A stretch of 64,000 bases of DNA from Hornefia porci (GTDB lineage Bacteria > Bacillota > Clostridia > Peptostreptococcales > Anaerovoracaceae). How positions within the stretch are numbered: the stretch's first letter is position 1; each line of letters begins with the position of its first letter. Below, in pieces: positions 8,540 through 17,425 of this stretch. The stretch covers positions 868,001 to 932,000 of the forward strand of contig NZ_MJIE01000001.1 of NCBI RefSeq assembly GCF_001940235.1. Direction: 5' to 3'. A program made the position numbers and the translations under genes. The notes under the pieces were generated by a model. It was not told the DNA's origin and did not search any database. It saw only the letters and a list, made by a program, of their open reading frames with translations.

Positions 8540-8669
8540 TCGCGTTCCGCTCCCTTCCTGCACCCTGATTATATATGATATCGCGGTTTTTTGCAATCAG
8601 ACTTTGTGAAAACGTCGTGTCAGACCGCCGGCACCGCCGGCGCCCCCGCAATCTTTTTTAAACTTTCTC

Positions 8670-8699
8670 TTGACAACGTCCCCCGTCTGTATGTATAAT
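8670..8699 (+). promoter_or_regulatory. Sigma-A promoter of the cation ATPase gene
   Basis: TTGACA at 8670-8675 and TATAAT at 8694-8699, spacer 18 nt, immediately ahead of the manganese riboswitch. Confidence 0.85.
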
Positions 8700-8724
8700 T
8701 TCGGAAACGAAAGCTTGTGCACTG

Positions 8725-8866
8725 CGCACAGAAGAGGGAGTAGTCAGAATACAGTATCAACAATCGCGGTAACATACCTGGTACTGTAGCCATCGATTCG
8801 ATATGGTGACGAGACTTTTCATACCGGCTCCGAACACGGGAGCCGGATGAAAGGTCTCGTTTTTTT
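8725..8866 (+). ncRNA. yybP-ykoY manganese riboswitch with terminator
   Basis: The leader contains the conserved GGGAGUAG (8735-8742) and the 3' strand CGAGACUUU (8810-8818) of yybP-ykoY aptamers. That 3' strand is also the 5' arm of an intrinsic terminator: CGAGACTTTTCAT..CCGGCTCC pairs with GGGAGCCGGATGAAAGGTCTCG and is followed by seven T (8860-8866). Aptamer folding and terminator are therefore mutually exclusive, the layout of a transcriptional ON switch: Mn2+ stabilises the aptamer and lets the ATPase be expressed. Confidence 0.88.
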
Positions 8867-8913
8867 ATCAGGCGCCGGGGCCGCATTATGACAAGGCAGG
8901 AAAGGAAACGAAC

Positions 8914-11520
8914 ATGAAGGAATATTATCAGCAGACCGTTTCAGAGGTGTTGGAACGGGTGGGGCAGACCCAGGCCGGATGGAGCAGTGCTCAGGCATCT
9001 GAATTGCTGGAAAAGCACGGACTGAACGCTCTCCGGGAGGGAAAACGAAAAACTGTATTGCAGATGTTTGCAGAACAGTTCCGGGATCTGATGGTCATCA
9101 TTCTCATCATCGCGGCGGTCATTTCCATGATCTCCGGCAATGCAGAGAGCACACTGGTGATCTTCGCAGTACTGATCATCAACGCGGTACTCGGCACCGT
9201 GCAGAACAAGAAAGCCGAAAAGTCTCTGGACTCCCTGAAGTCTCTGGCTTCTCCGAGTGCCAAGGTCATCCGCGGCGGCGTGACACAGGAAATCGATTCC
9301 ACACAGGTTGTACCGGGCGACATCGTAGTTCTGGAGGCAGGCGATATGGTGGTTGCGGACGGACGCGTCATCGACAGCTTTTCACTTCAGGTAAATGAAA
9401 GCTCCCTGACAGGAGAATCCACCAATGTAGACAAAAGCTCCGGTGTGATCGACGGGCAGGTTCCTCTCGGTGACCGCGTCAACATGGTATATTCCGGCTC
9501 TCTGGTCACCTACGGCCGCGCTGTAATCGCCGTAACCGCTACCGGAATGGACACGGAAATCGGCCGGATCGCTTCCATGATGAATGCCACCAAAGAGAAG
9601 AAAACACCTCTTCAGCGAAGCCTTGATCAGTTCAGCAGCCGTCTGGCCGTCGTCATCATGGTTATCTGCGCCATCGTGTTCCTTCTGGGTCTCTTCCGCG
9701 GCGGACTCTCTATTCTTGATTCCCTGCTGTTCGCTGTGGCACTGGCCGTCGCCGCAATCCCGGAGGCCCTCAGTTCCATCGTCACAATCGTTCAGGCGAT
9801 GGGAACACAAAAAATGGTTCGGGAGCACGCCATCATCAAAGAACTCAAGGCTGTTGAAAGTCTGGGAAGCGTCTCAGTAATCTGCTCCGACAAAACAGGC
9901 ACACTGACGCAGAACAAAATGACCGTTCAGGACGTCTACATTGATGAGCACGTTATTCCCTCCTCCAGGCTGACGCTGGACGATCCGATTCACCGGATGC
10001 TCCTGTACAACGCCATTCTGACCAATGATTCTTCCCTGCGCGACGGGCAGACAATCGGCGACCCAACCGAATTTTGTCTGCTGGAAATGGCTGAAAATAT
10101 AAATGTTCCTCATCAGGACATCCGCGCGCAGATGAGCCGTCTGGAGGAAATCCCCTTCGATTCTGACCGTAAACTGATGACCACCCGGTATGAAATTGAC
10201 GGAGAGGAGCTTCTGCTCACCAAAGGCGCTCCGGACGTCCTGCTGAACCGCTCCGGAAGGCTGCTGACATCAGACGGAATCCGCTCCATCACCGACGCAG
10301 ACAGAGAACGGATCGTACAGGCCAACATGCAGTTCTCGCAGGACGGACTGCGAGTTCTGGCCTTTGCCTACAAAGACGCTCCTGCCGACCGCGAGATCGG
10401 ACTGGAGGATGAACACGACTATACATTCATCGGACTGATTTCCATGATGGATCCTCCCCGGGAGGAATCCATGGAAGCCGTTGCAGAGGCAAAACGCGCC
10501 GGAATCCGCCCGGTCATGATTACCGGGGACCACAAAATCACCGCTACTGCCATCGCGAAGAAAATCGGGATCTTTGAGGAGGGCGATCTCGCCGTAACCG
10601 GCCTGGAGCTGGATGCGATGTCCGAGGATGAACTGAATGAGAAGGTAGAGAAAATTTCTGTCTACGCCCGCGTATCCCCGGAAAACAAAATCAGGATCGT
10701 TGATGCGTGGCAGAACAAAGGACACATCACCGCAATGACCGGCGACGGAGTCAACGATGCGCCCGCGCTTAAGAAGGCCGATATCGGCGTCGCCATGGGA
10801 ATCACCGGAACAGAAGTTTCCAAAGACGCCGCCGCCATGATTCTGACAGACGATAATTTTGCGACAATCATCAAAGCTGTTGCCAATGGCAGGAATGTAT
10901 TCCGCAATATCAAAAATTCCATCGAATTTCTGCTTTCCGGAAACATGGCCGGAATCTTTGCGGTTCTTTACGCTTCCCTGGCCGCTCTCCCGGTTCCCTT
11001 TGCCGCAGTGCATCTGCTGTTCATCAATCTGCTGACAGATTCACTTCCGGCTCTGGCAATCGGCATGGAAAATCCCGAAAAAGATCTGCTGAATGAGAAG
11101 CCGCGTGACCCGAACCAGGGAATTATGACAAAAGACTTTCTGCACAGGATCTTCTTCCAGGGTGCTCTGATCGCCATCGTAACGATGACTGCCTTCCATC
11201 TGGGAATGCAGGTCAGCCACATGACCGGCATGACAATGGCCTTCTCCACACTGACGATAGCGCGTCTGTTCCACGGCTTCAACTGCCGCAGCAGACACTC
11301 GATTTTCCGGCTCGGGCTGACCAGCAACAAATATACCATCGGTGCGTTCTTCCTGGGGCTGCTCCTTCTGAACCTGGTTCTGTTCGTGCCGTTCCTGCGT
11401 CCGCTGTTCATGATCGCGGATCTCACCGCATGTCAGTACGGCATGATTTACGCCCTTGCCTTCCTTCCTACCGCAGTCATCCAGGCTGTCAAGGTAGTTC
11501 AGGAACACCGGAAACAATAA
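8914..11520 (+). CDS. P-type cation-transporting ATPase (P2A, Ca2+/Mn2+ exporter type)
   Basis: 868 residues, the usual length. The actuator motif TGES follows SLQVNESSL (around residues 160-170); phosphorylation site DKTGT has Asp326; the hinge TGDGVNDAP and the ten-helix pattern of SERCA-like pumps are present, with AAIPEAL in M4 (PEGL/PEAL metal site). It exports divalent cations from the cytoplasm with ATP. The manganese riboswitch in its leader argues that Mn2+ is the physiological substrate, as known for related riboswitch-controlled pumps in lactic acid bacteria; sequence alone cannot exclude Ca2+. AAAGGA lies upstream of the ATG. Confidence 0.93.
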   Translation: MKEYYQQTVSEVLERVGQTQAGWSSAQASELLEKHGLNALREGKRKTVLQMFAEQFRDLMVIILIIAAVISMISGNAESTLVIFAVLIINAVLGTVQNKKAEKSLDSLKSLASPSAKVIRGGVTQEIDSTQVVPGDIVVLEAGDMVVADGRVIDSFSLQVNESSLTGESTNVDKSSGVIDGQVPLGDRVNMVYSGSLVTYGRAVIAVTATGMDTEIGRIASMMNATKEKKTPLQRSLDQFSSRLAVVIMVICAIVFLLGLFRGGLSILDSLLFAVALAVAAIPEALSSIVTIVQAMGTQKMVREHAIIKELKAVESLGSVSVICSDKTGTLTQNKMTVQDVYIDEHVIPSSRLTLDDPIHRMLLYNAILTNDSSLRDGQTIGDPTEFCLLEMAENINVPHQDIRAQMSRLEEIPFDSDRKLMTTRYEIDGEELLLTKGAPDVLLNRSGRLLTSDGIRSITDADRERIVQANMQFSQDGLRVLAFAYKDAPADREIGLEDEHDYTFIGLISMMDPPREESMEAVAEAKRAGIRPVMITGDHKITATAIAKKIGIFEEGDLAVTGLELDAMSEDELNEKVEKISVYARVSPENKIRIVDAWQNKGHITAMTGDGVNDAPALKKADIGVAMGITGTEVSKDAAAMILTDDNFATIIKAVANGRNVFRNIKNSIEFLLSGNMAGIFAVLYASLAALPVPFAAVHLLFINLLTDSLPALAIGMENPEKDLLNEKPRDPNQGIMTKDFLHRIFFQGALIAIVTMTAFHLGMQVSHMTGMTMAFSTLTIARLFHGFNCRSRHSIFRLGLTSNKYTIGAFFLGLLLLNLVLFVPFLRPLFMIADLTACQYGMIYALAFLPTAVIQAVKVVQEHRKQ

Positions 11521-11547
11521 GTTCCAAAACCCGGTCAGCCTGTGTTC

Positions 11548-12690
11548 TCATTCAAACGGAAAGCGATACGGAAGGCTAAACCGGTCGCGAAGCTCCCTGA
11601 ATTCCTTCTGAAGCGATTTCCCTACCGGAACGCCCCTGTTTTTCCGGTATTCGCGGATCAGATGCGCCTTCTCACCCGGAGTGAAGATGCGAACTGCTCC
11701 CGGAGCTTTGGCGGAGGAGCGCAGTGCTCGCAGGATATCTCCGGTTTTCTTCCGGAAGACGTCCTCACCGCTGAAAAACTCCGGATTAATAACCAGGAAA
11801 AAGTGCCCGAGATGATAGGGCCGCCCGGATCCGTCCGGATTCTTGCCGGTCAGTTCCTTCATGAACAGTCCGTCCGCCAGCGCCGTGCTGAGAATTTCCA
11901 CAACGGCGGCATAGCCATATCCTTTGTAGCCCGCCAGTTCCTCGCCGATTCCTCCCAGCGGAGCAAGAGACGCCTCTCCCTCCGTCAGCGCCTTCAGGAT
12001 CGCTTCACTGTCGGTCATGGCGCGTCCGTCCCTTCCGATCACCATACCTGCCGGAGTGTCCCGTCCGTTCCTTGCGAAAAATTCAATCTTTCCTCTTTGG
12101 GTAATAGAGGTCGCACAATCCAGAATAAACGGAAACCCTTCGTCGGTGGGAAGCGAGAAAGTCAGCGGATTGGTTCCCATCATATTGTCCACGCCAAAGG
12201 TAGGCGCGATAGACGGGCGGGCGTTGGTTCCGGAAATCCCGATCATCCCCCGATCAGTCGCCATGGTCGTCCAGTATCCGGCAATTCCGTAATGTGAAGA
12301 ATTGCGTATCGCTCCCATCGCCAGTCCATACCGCGAAGCTTTTTCCAGCAGCATCTCCATAACCCTGCGGGACGCCACCATTCCCATTCCGTCATGTGCG
12401 TCCGCCACCACCGTCGTCGGCGTATCCTTCAGAATCTCAAGCTCGGTGACCGGCCGAAGAATTCCGGCGTCGATCCGGTCGATGTAAATCGGCTTGAACC
12501 GATTGCATCCGTGGCTTTCAACTCCTCTGCGGTCGCTCTCAAGCAGAACGTCCGTACAAATTTCAGCATCCTCTCCTGGTACGCCCACTGCCCGGAAAAC
12601 ATCCGTCATGAAACCGCCGGCTGTCTCCCATGGGACAAAGGGACGCGTCTCATTATCAATCACTCCGTTTTCATCAAACTGAATTGCCAT
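11548..12690 (-). CDS. Ldh-family NAD(P)-dependent malate/L-lactate-type dehydrogenase
   Basis: 380 residues from the ATG at 12690, which has AGGAG about 11 nt upstream; an alternative GTG start at 12732 adds 14 residues. The sequence matches the YlbC/Ldh2 family (not the classical Rossmann lactate dehydrogenase): DRRGVESHG, RNSSHYGIAGYW, PTFGVDNMMGTNPLTFSLPT and KGYGYAAVVEILSTAL. The His in SSHYG and the Asp/Arg of these blocks are the usual active-site groups. It probably reduces or oxidises a 2-hydroxy acid; the substrate is unknown. It begins shortly after the LytTR gene and may be its co-transcribed target. Confidence 0.87.
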   Translation of the reverse strand: MAIQFDENGVIDNETRPFVPWETAGGFMTDVFRAVGVPGEDAEICTDVLLESDRRGVESHGCNRFKPIYIDRIDAGILRPVTELEILKDTPTTVVADAHDGMGMVASRRVMEMLLEKASRYGLAMGAIRNSSHYGIAGYWTTMATDRGMIGISGTNARPSIAPTFGVDNMMGTNPLTFSLPTDEGFPFILDCATSITQRGKIEFFARNGRDTPAGMVIGRDGRAMTDSEAILKALTEGEASLAPLGGIGEELAGYKGYGYAAVVEILSTALADGLFMKELTGKNPDGSGRPYHLGHFFLVINPEFFSGEDVFRKKTGDILRALRSSAKAPGAVRIFTPGEKAHLIREYRKNRGVPVGKSLQKEFRELRDRFSLPYRFPFE

Positions 12691-12737
12691 AACTCTTTCA
12701 TACTCCTGTTCTTCATTAATTCTGTTTTCCACGGACT

Positions 12738-13538
12738 TCAGCGGAACCTGTCCTTCAGCAGCGCCTTCAGTTCCGCCCTCCTTTTCTCAGGAAAACGAAT
12801 TTCCGTTCCATCGTCCATAACCGCCTCGTCCCTCTGAATCCGCTTCACATGATGAATATTGATCAGATAGCTGCGATGAATCAGAACGAAGTCCTCGCTC
12901 GTCTTCTCCTTCATCTGTGTAATCGTTTCCCGAATCGTCATCTCACCGGATTCCAGCATAATGCTGCACTGCTTGCGCGACGCCTGAATATACAGAATCC
13001 GGGATTCAGGCATGACATGCAGCACACCCTCCTCGTCCGTTACCATGACACGCCGGTCCCGTTTTTCCACCTGATAGGCGATATACTGTTTTAAGGTTAC
13101 CCCGAGGGAGCGGACGAAGTTTTCATTCCCGGAGACCATGACCTCGCCGATCGGACTCGTCGTACTGATATGACGGATTCTGAGTTCGCCGTCAATCAGC
13201 TGGTAGACAAACACGCATCGCTGCTCTCCCGCAAGCGCTCCGGGCGAGTCCTCATCGCTGATAACCAGATACCGGCCGATCACCGTACAGGTCTTTCCTT
13301 CATTCTGTGTCACAAGGAATTCCTGATTGGCCAGATGGCACGGATACATATCTGCAACCACACGTTCCAGATCATCCCGGAAAGCCTTCAGGCCAATATC
13401 AAACTGCCCCTTCTGCGCACCGATCCACGTCATATCGGGCGTGCACAAAGAAAAGACCGTTTCTGTATTCTTCTGATGAAAATCCCGCAGAACCCGTTCG
13501 GTCAGTTCGACCGCCTTCAATGTCAATTCCTTTTTCAT
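12738..13538 (-). CDS. SnoaL-like sensor domain fused to LytTR DNA-binding domain
   Basis: 266 residues from the ATG at 13538; a TTG at 13553 nearer the GGAGG site is possible. Residues 1-125 look like a SnoaL/NTF2-like fold (VFSLCTPDMTWIGAQKGQFDIG, then VIGRYLVISDED... and RIRHISTTSP), a small cone-shaped ligand-binding domain. Residues 165-266 are a LytTR domain (ILYIQASRKQCSIMLESG, FVLIHRSYLINIHHVKRIQRD, RFPEKRRAELKALL). It has no receiver domain, so the NTF2-like part probably senses a small molecule directly. It shares an operon with the Ldh-type dehydrogenase. Confidence 0.85.
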   Translation of the reverse strand: MKKELTLKAVELTERVLRDFHQKNTETVFSLCTPDMTWIGAQKGQFDIGLKAFRDDLERVVADMYPCHLANQEFLVTQNEGKTCTVIGRYLVISDEDSPGALAGEQRCVFVYQLIDGELRIRHISTTSPIGEVMVSGNENFVRSLGVTLKQYIAYQVEKRDRRVMVTDEEGVLHVMPESRILYIQASRKQCSIMLESGEMTIRETITQMKEKTSEDFVLIHRSYLINIHHVKRIQRDEAVMDDGTEIRFPEKRRAELKALLKDRFR

Positions 13539-13711
13539 GCTGTATGCCTGCAATTCCTCCGTTAAAAGCTTTGTGATCTGTAATAAATTTTAATCCATAT
13601 TCCACGTATTTTCAACCGGTTCCGCGTGAAAAACGCCCGAACGCCTTCCACGCCGAAGCCTTTCGCATTATTCTTTGTGACAGAGCCTTCCCCGTCAGGC
13701 GCTGAGGCATC

Positions 13712-14910
13712 TCACGCCTGCAAAGTTCCTTCAAGCTCCCTGCGCCGCAGCAGGTACAGATATGCGACCGAGAGCACAATCTGCAGAATAGTCGAGCACG
13801 GAGTGGCCAGACCAATATGGAAGAGAGAAACCGGCCTGACCTGTGCCATCAGGAACGATACCGGCACACGGACACAAAACGCGCCGATCAGTCCCTGCGC
13901 CATAACAAATTTTGTCCTCGCCATCCCGTTGAAATACCCCACGAAGGAAAAGAGGAAGCATGTCAGAAGGCAATCGACGGCATAAGCCTTCAGGTAATCC
14001 GCCGCGGCCGAAATCACATCTCCGTCTCCGGAAAACATGCCGGCCAGCACATCCCCGTGGAAGAAAGTAAAGTAAAACATCAGAATTGCCATCGGCACCG
14101 AGATCCGAATGGCGTACCGCAGTGCCAGAAATCCGCGCTCCTCCTTTCCCGCACCATTGTTCTGCGCCACAAAAGCGGCAACCGACTGCATGAAGCAGCT
14201 CGGCACCAGCATGATAAAGGTACACACCTTTTCCGCCACGCCAACGCCTGCGGAGGCCACCAGCCCCAGTGAATTTACAATCGCCAGGATGATCAGGAAC
14301 GATACACTCACGAGAAAATCCTGCAGCGCGACCGGCAGCCCGACAGATGTGATATTCGCGGAAAGCGCCGTATTCCAGCGAAGCATCCGGCGATCGAAAT
14401 CAACGGGAAGCTTTTTGTGCCGGATGATGACAAACGATGCCGCGACAGATATAATCTGCGCCGCGACGGTTGCGCCCGCAGCTCCGGCGGCTCCCGCATG
14501 AAACCCCGCCACCATGATCAGATCTCCGCCTATGTTGAAAACACACGCAATCGTAACTGTAATGACCGGCGTCGCCGAGTCGCCCATGCCGCGGAAAACA
14601 GCACCGATATAATTATACAGTACAATCGCGACCGACCCGGCTCCGCAAATACGAATGTAGGCGACCGTCGGTACGAACGCGTGCGCCGGAGCCTGCATGA
14701 CGGAGGCGATTCCTCCTGCGCCCGCGCCTATCGCGATCGTCAGCACTGCGCCTATCACAAAAAAAAGCACCAGACTCGCCCCGGCGATTCTGCCCGCTCC
14801 CCCGCGCCGTACATGGCCTGCAGGAAAAGCGCCACCAGAATCGGCAGAGCAAACTTGACCAGCGTACTCAGAATCGGTCCGTCCGTCAGATTTTTTTCAT
14901 TGTTTCTCAT
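13712..14910 (-). pseudogene. MATE-family multidrug efflux pump, disrupted by an internal deletion
   Basis: The reading frame starts at the ATG at 14910 (GAGGAGG upstream) with MRNNEKNLTDGPILSTLVKF and continues through LVALFLQAMYGA, then meets a junction near 14802. Beyond it the frame is shifted and stops, while the family sequence resumes in another frame at GRIAGASLVLFFVIGAVLT and runs to 13712 (12-helix pattern, ..GASVAAQ-like repeats). Compared with intact MATE pumps roughly 50-60 residues (end of helix 1 to helix 3) are missing. A shorter product from the GTG at 14770 (352 residues) would lack these helices. An assembly error cannot be excluded. Confidence 0.82.
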
Positions 14911-14952
14911 ACATTTCCTCCTCGTCATTTTCTCCTGTGCCTTCCTATAAAC

Positions 14953-15001
14953 AAAAAAACCGGATAAGATCTACAGGCGTCTCAGCCTGCACATCTTATC
15001 C
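14953..15001 (-). terminator. Leader terminator upstream of the MATE gene
   Basis: GGATAAGAT..GCAGGC and GCCTG..ATCTTATCC form a long hairpin followed by a run of seven T on the minus strand. It sits between the promoter at 15050-15078 and the MATE start, so it should attenuate transcription unless the upstream pseudoknot element prevents its formation. Confidence 0.85.
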
Positions 15002-15002
15002 A

Positions 15003-15046
15003 GCCCATTAACGTGTTCTGATTTAATGCACCCTCCGATGAACACT
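15003..15046 (-). ncRNA. Pseudoknot leader element, possible guanidine-IV (mepA) riboswitch
   Basis: Directly after the predicted start of transcription the RNA has GUGUUC (15045-15040) pairing with GAACAC (15018-15013), and CAUUAA in the loop (15028-15023) pairing with UUAAUG downstream (15010-15005): an H-type pseudoknot, followed at once by the terminator hairpin. A compact pseudoknotted leader plus terminator in front of a MATE gene in a clostridial genome is what is known for guanidine-IV/mepA riboswitches. The class assignment is from context, not from a match to the consensus. Confidence 0.55.
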
Positions 15047-15049
15047 GCC

Positions 15050-15078
15050 ATCTTACAGGAAACCGTTTTTGTTGTCAA
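15050..15078 (-). promoter_or_regulatory. Promoter of the MATE leader
   Basis: Minus strand: -35 TTGACA (15078-15073), 17-nt spacer, -10 TAAGAT (15055-15050); transcription should begin near 15043. Confidence 0.75.
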
Positions 15079-15113
15079 GGGGCCCGGGGAGAAAAAAACC
15101 GGAGGAGAAAAAA

Positions 15114-15215
15114 ATGCGGAAAAGCGAAAGTAAGGTGACCTGCCGAAAACTGTTCCGGGAGCACAAAGACGAAAATTCCCGCATCCGTTATGAACGCGGG
15201 AATGTTTTTTTGTAA
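15114..15215 (+). CDS. Possible 33-residue basic ORF
   Basis: An ATG preceded by GGAGGAG at good distance opens a 33-codon frame beginning MRKSESKVTCRKLFREH that ends within the terminator of the symporter gene. No similarity is recognised and no promoter is obvious, so it may be chance; it is listed because of the strong ribosome binding site. Confidence 0.2.
   Translation: MRKSESKVTCRKLFREHKDENSRIRYERGNVFL
15172..15210. terminator. Terminator after the alanine:cation symporter gene
   Basis: ATTCCCGC (15175-15182) pairs with GCGGGAAT (15196-15203); A run on one side and T run on the other allow use from both strands. It lies about 60 nt beyond the symporter stop. Confidence 0.8.
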
Positions 15216-15270
15216 CTGTCGTAATCACGCAATCTGAATCCGCATCTGCGGTTCTTCAAATTTCCGATGA

Positions 15271-16800
15271 TTATTTAATCGCCTCTGCCTCGGTAACGCC
15301 GGTTTTGGATTCCGCCGCTCTCTTGGCCGCTTTCAGATCAGAATACTTCTCCTCGACAATCTCATCCCAGAGTTCGCAGTTGTCGAACCCGATATCCTCC
15401 GGAATGAAGACAGGATCCAGACCCAGATGCTTCTGGTATTCGTAATCCTTCAGAAGCCTGAAGGACTTTGGTGCCATCAGTGCCAGCACCGGCAGGTTGA
15501 GCCAGCACATGATTCCTACACCGACGTCCGCATAGTTCCACGCCGTCGTCATATCCTTCATGGATGCGAACAGCGACAAAGTAGCGATGATGATAACGCC
15601 GATGAAGTATGCATATCTCTTTGCCTTATCGGAAACTGCACTCATGATATACTGGATGTTCGCATCCGCATAGACTGCGAAAGACAGCAGCGTTGTGAAC
15701 GCGAAGAAGAAGATTGCAATGGTGATGAACGGTGCTCCGAATCCCGGAATCAGGGTATCAATCGCTCTCTGAACATAACCGGGACCTGCTTCTACGCCGG
15801 GAAGATTTTCGACGATGAAGCTCTTTCCATCCAGCGCCAGAACGTTGTAGCATCCGGTGGACAAAATCATCAGCGCGGTTGCGGTGCAGACCATCAGCGT
15901 ATCAACGTAAACGGAGAACGCCTGCGCCAGTCCCTGCTTGGCAGGATGAGAAACCTCAGCCGTAGCTGCAGCGTGCGCACCGGAGCCCCAGCCCGCTTCG
16001 TTGGAGTAGATTCCTCTTTTAACGCCCATCATGACGCACTGCCCGAAGATTCCTCCGAACAAAGCTTCCTGATTGAATGCGGAGCGGAAAATCAGTGCGA
16101 ACATCGGTCCGATCTGTTTTGCGTTCGCAACCAGAATGATAATCGCAAGTACGATATATACAATCGCCATGATTGGCACGACATACGATGCAAAGGAGCC
16201 GATTCTCTTCAGTCCGCCGATAGTAACCAGCAGGAACAGTACGAAGATCACTACGCCGACAACCAGCGGGCTGATATTGAGGTTCAGACCCTTGAATGCT
16301 GTGGAAATCGCGTTAGCCTGAACGGTCGGACCTGTAACGGTCATCGCCAGGATAGTCGCACAGGCAAAGATGATCGCCAGCGGTTTCGCCTTCAGTCCTT
16401 TTTCGATGTAGTAAGCCGGGCCGCCTCTGTACTGATTCAGTACCTTTCTTTTGTACACCTGAGCCAGCGCCGACTCGGAAAACGCAGAACCCGCACTTAC
16501 AAGCGCGATCATCCACATCCAGAATACTGCGCCCGGACCGCCGGTTCCGATAGCACTTGCCACACCGGCGATATTTCCGGTACCGACTCTGCCTCCCAGC
16601 GCCATGGCAAAACCCTGGAAAGAGGAAACTCCGTTTTCACTGGATCCTCCCCTGACAAGCTGATGCACCATATCCTTGATCAGCCTGAACTGCGGGAACT
16701 TCATTCCGACCGACAGGAAAATGCCTACGCCCAGTGCGAGATAGACAAGTGCCGGAGCCCACAGAAAGCCGTTCAATGTACTTGCTAAGCTGTCTAACAT
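15271..16800 (-). CDS. Alanine/glycine:cation symporter (AgcS family)
   Basis: 509 residues, normal length for the family. The signature GGRVGTGNIAGVASAIGTGGPGAVFWMW lies near residues 68-95 and GIYSNEAGWGSGAHAAATAEVSHPAKQG near the middle, both diagnostic of sodium:alanine symporters. About eleven membrane helices are apparent. It imports alanine or glycine with Na+ across the cytoplasmic membrane. The gene has its own AT-rich promoter region and a terminator; AAAGGAG precedes the ATG. No glycine riboswitch is visible in the leader. Confidence 0.93.
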   Translation of the reverse strand: MLDSLASTLNGFLWAPALVYLALGVGIFLSVGMKFPQFRLIKDMVHQLVRGGSSENGVSSFQGFAMALGGRVGTGNIAGVASAIGTGGPGAVFWMWMIALVSAGSAFSESALAQVYKRKVLNQYRGGPAYYIEKGLKAKPLAIIFACATILAMTVTGPTVQANAISTAFKGLNLNISPLVVGVVIFVLFLLVTIGGLKRIGSFASYVVPIMAIVYIVLAIIILVANAKQIGPMFALIFRSAFNQEALFGGIFGQCVMMGVKRGIYSNEAGWGSGAHAAATAEVSHPAKQGLAQAFSVYVDTLMVCTATALMILSTGCYNVLALDGKSFIVENLPGVEAGPGYVQRAIDTLIPGFGAPFITIAIFFFAFTTLLSFAVYADANIQYIMSAVSDKAKRYAYFIGVIIIATLSLFASMKDMTTAWNYADVGVGIMCWLNLPVLALMAPKSFRLLKDYEYQKHLGLDPVFIPEDIGFDNCELWDEIVEEKYSDLKAAKRAAESKTGVTEAEAIK

Positions 16801-17248
16801 AAAAAACTCCTTTCAATTATTGCGAAAAAGATTCACCGCCATACGGCAAATAATAACTCTATGTTATATAATAGAATATTCAATTCAAAAAAACTCAAAA
16901 AAAATCGAGTACATGCGAGATATTTCGGAAAAAAACCGCGATTCAACCAATTGCAGAACCGCCGCAGCGGCGGATTCCCACGAGCGCGCGAGGCTATAGC
17001 CACCATACACCTGCTCTCCCACGGAATTTATAATAATTTAATAAATTATTTACAGAATATTTTCGTTGACGTGATAGGCTGAACTTCAGAATATCTGATC
17101 TCCCGGCGCTGCCTGACTGAATTGACTGCAACAGTCGTGAAGAGAAGCTGTTTTCGCCGTTCACCATCTTCACATCGACCATGCGGATCCGGGGATGTCA
17201 ATCGACGCTCAGATATAGTATAATAATCAGTACATACTCGAGATGGAG
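16801..17248. other. Intergenic region without a recognised gene
   Basis: Between the divergent symporter and histidine kinase genes. It holds the symporter's AT-rich promoter near 16850-16890, a GC hairpin CCGCCGC/GCGGCGG near 16965, a short AT palindrome near 17030, a GACTG/CAGTC hairpin near 17130 and a TATAAT box at about 17217 pointing to the kinase. No RNA family or coding sequence is recognised. Confidence 0.5.
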
Positions 17249-17352
17249 GCGCACCGTTCGCAAGCACGCCGAAGAGGTGCACAGTTCGCAAACGCTTGGA
17301 GAAGCGCACAGCTCGCAAACACACCGAAGAGGCACGCTGGCAAGTGCGCCGG
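17249..17352 (+). repeat. Tandem 27-28 bp repeats in the leader of the two-component operon
   Basis: Three and a half imperfect copies of a unit like GCGCACAGTTCGCAAACAC followed by CCGAAGAG, with period 28, 27, 28. Because the period is not a multiple of three they are unlikely to be coding. They lie between a TATAAT box and the kinase start. Confidence 0.7.
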
Positions 17353-17425
17353 AGTCGTGCAGAAGTTCTCCTGCTCGGCGTGCGCAGAATCCGCACCGGG
17401 TCTCTGATACGAGGGAGGTATCTCT

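Noticed and set aside
15427..16788. Open frame of 453 codons on the plus strand
   Set aside because: Antisense to the alanine symporter; composition rich in Arg, Gln and Asp with no family features.
17249..17352. CRISPR array
   Set aside because: Units are contiguous and imperfect with no unique spacers, and no cas genes are present.
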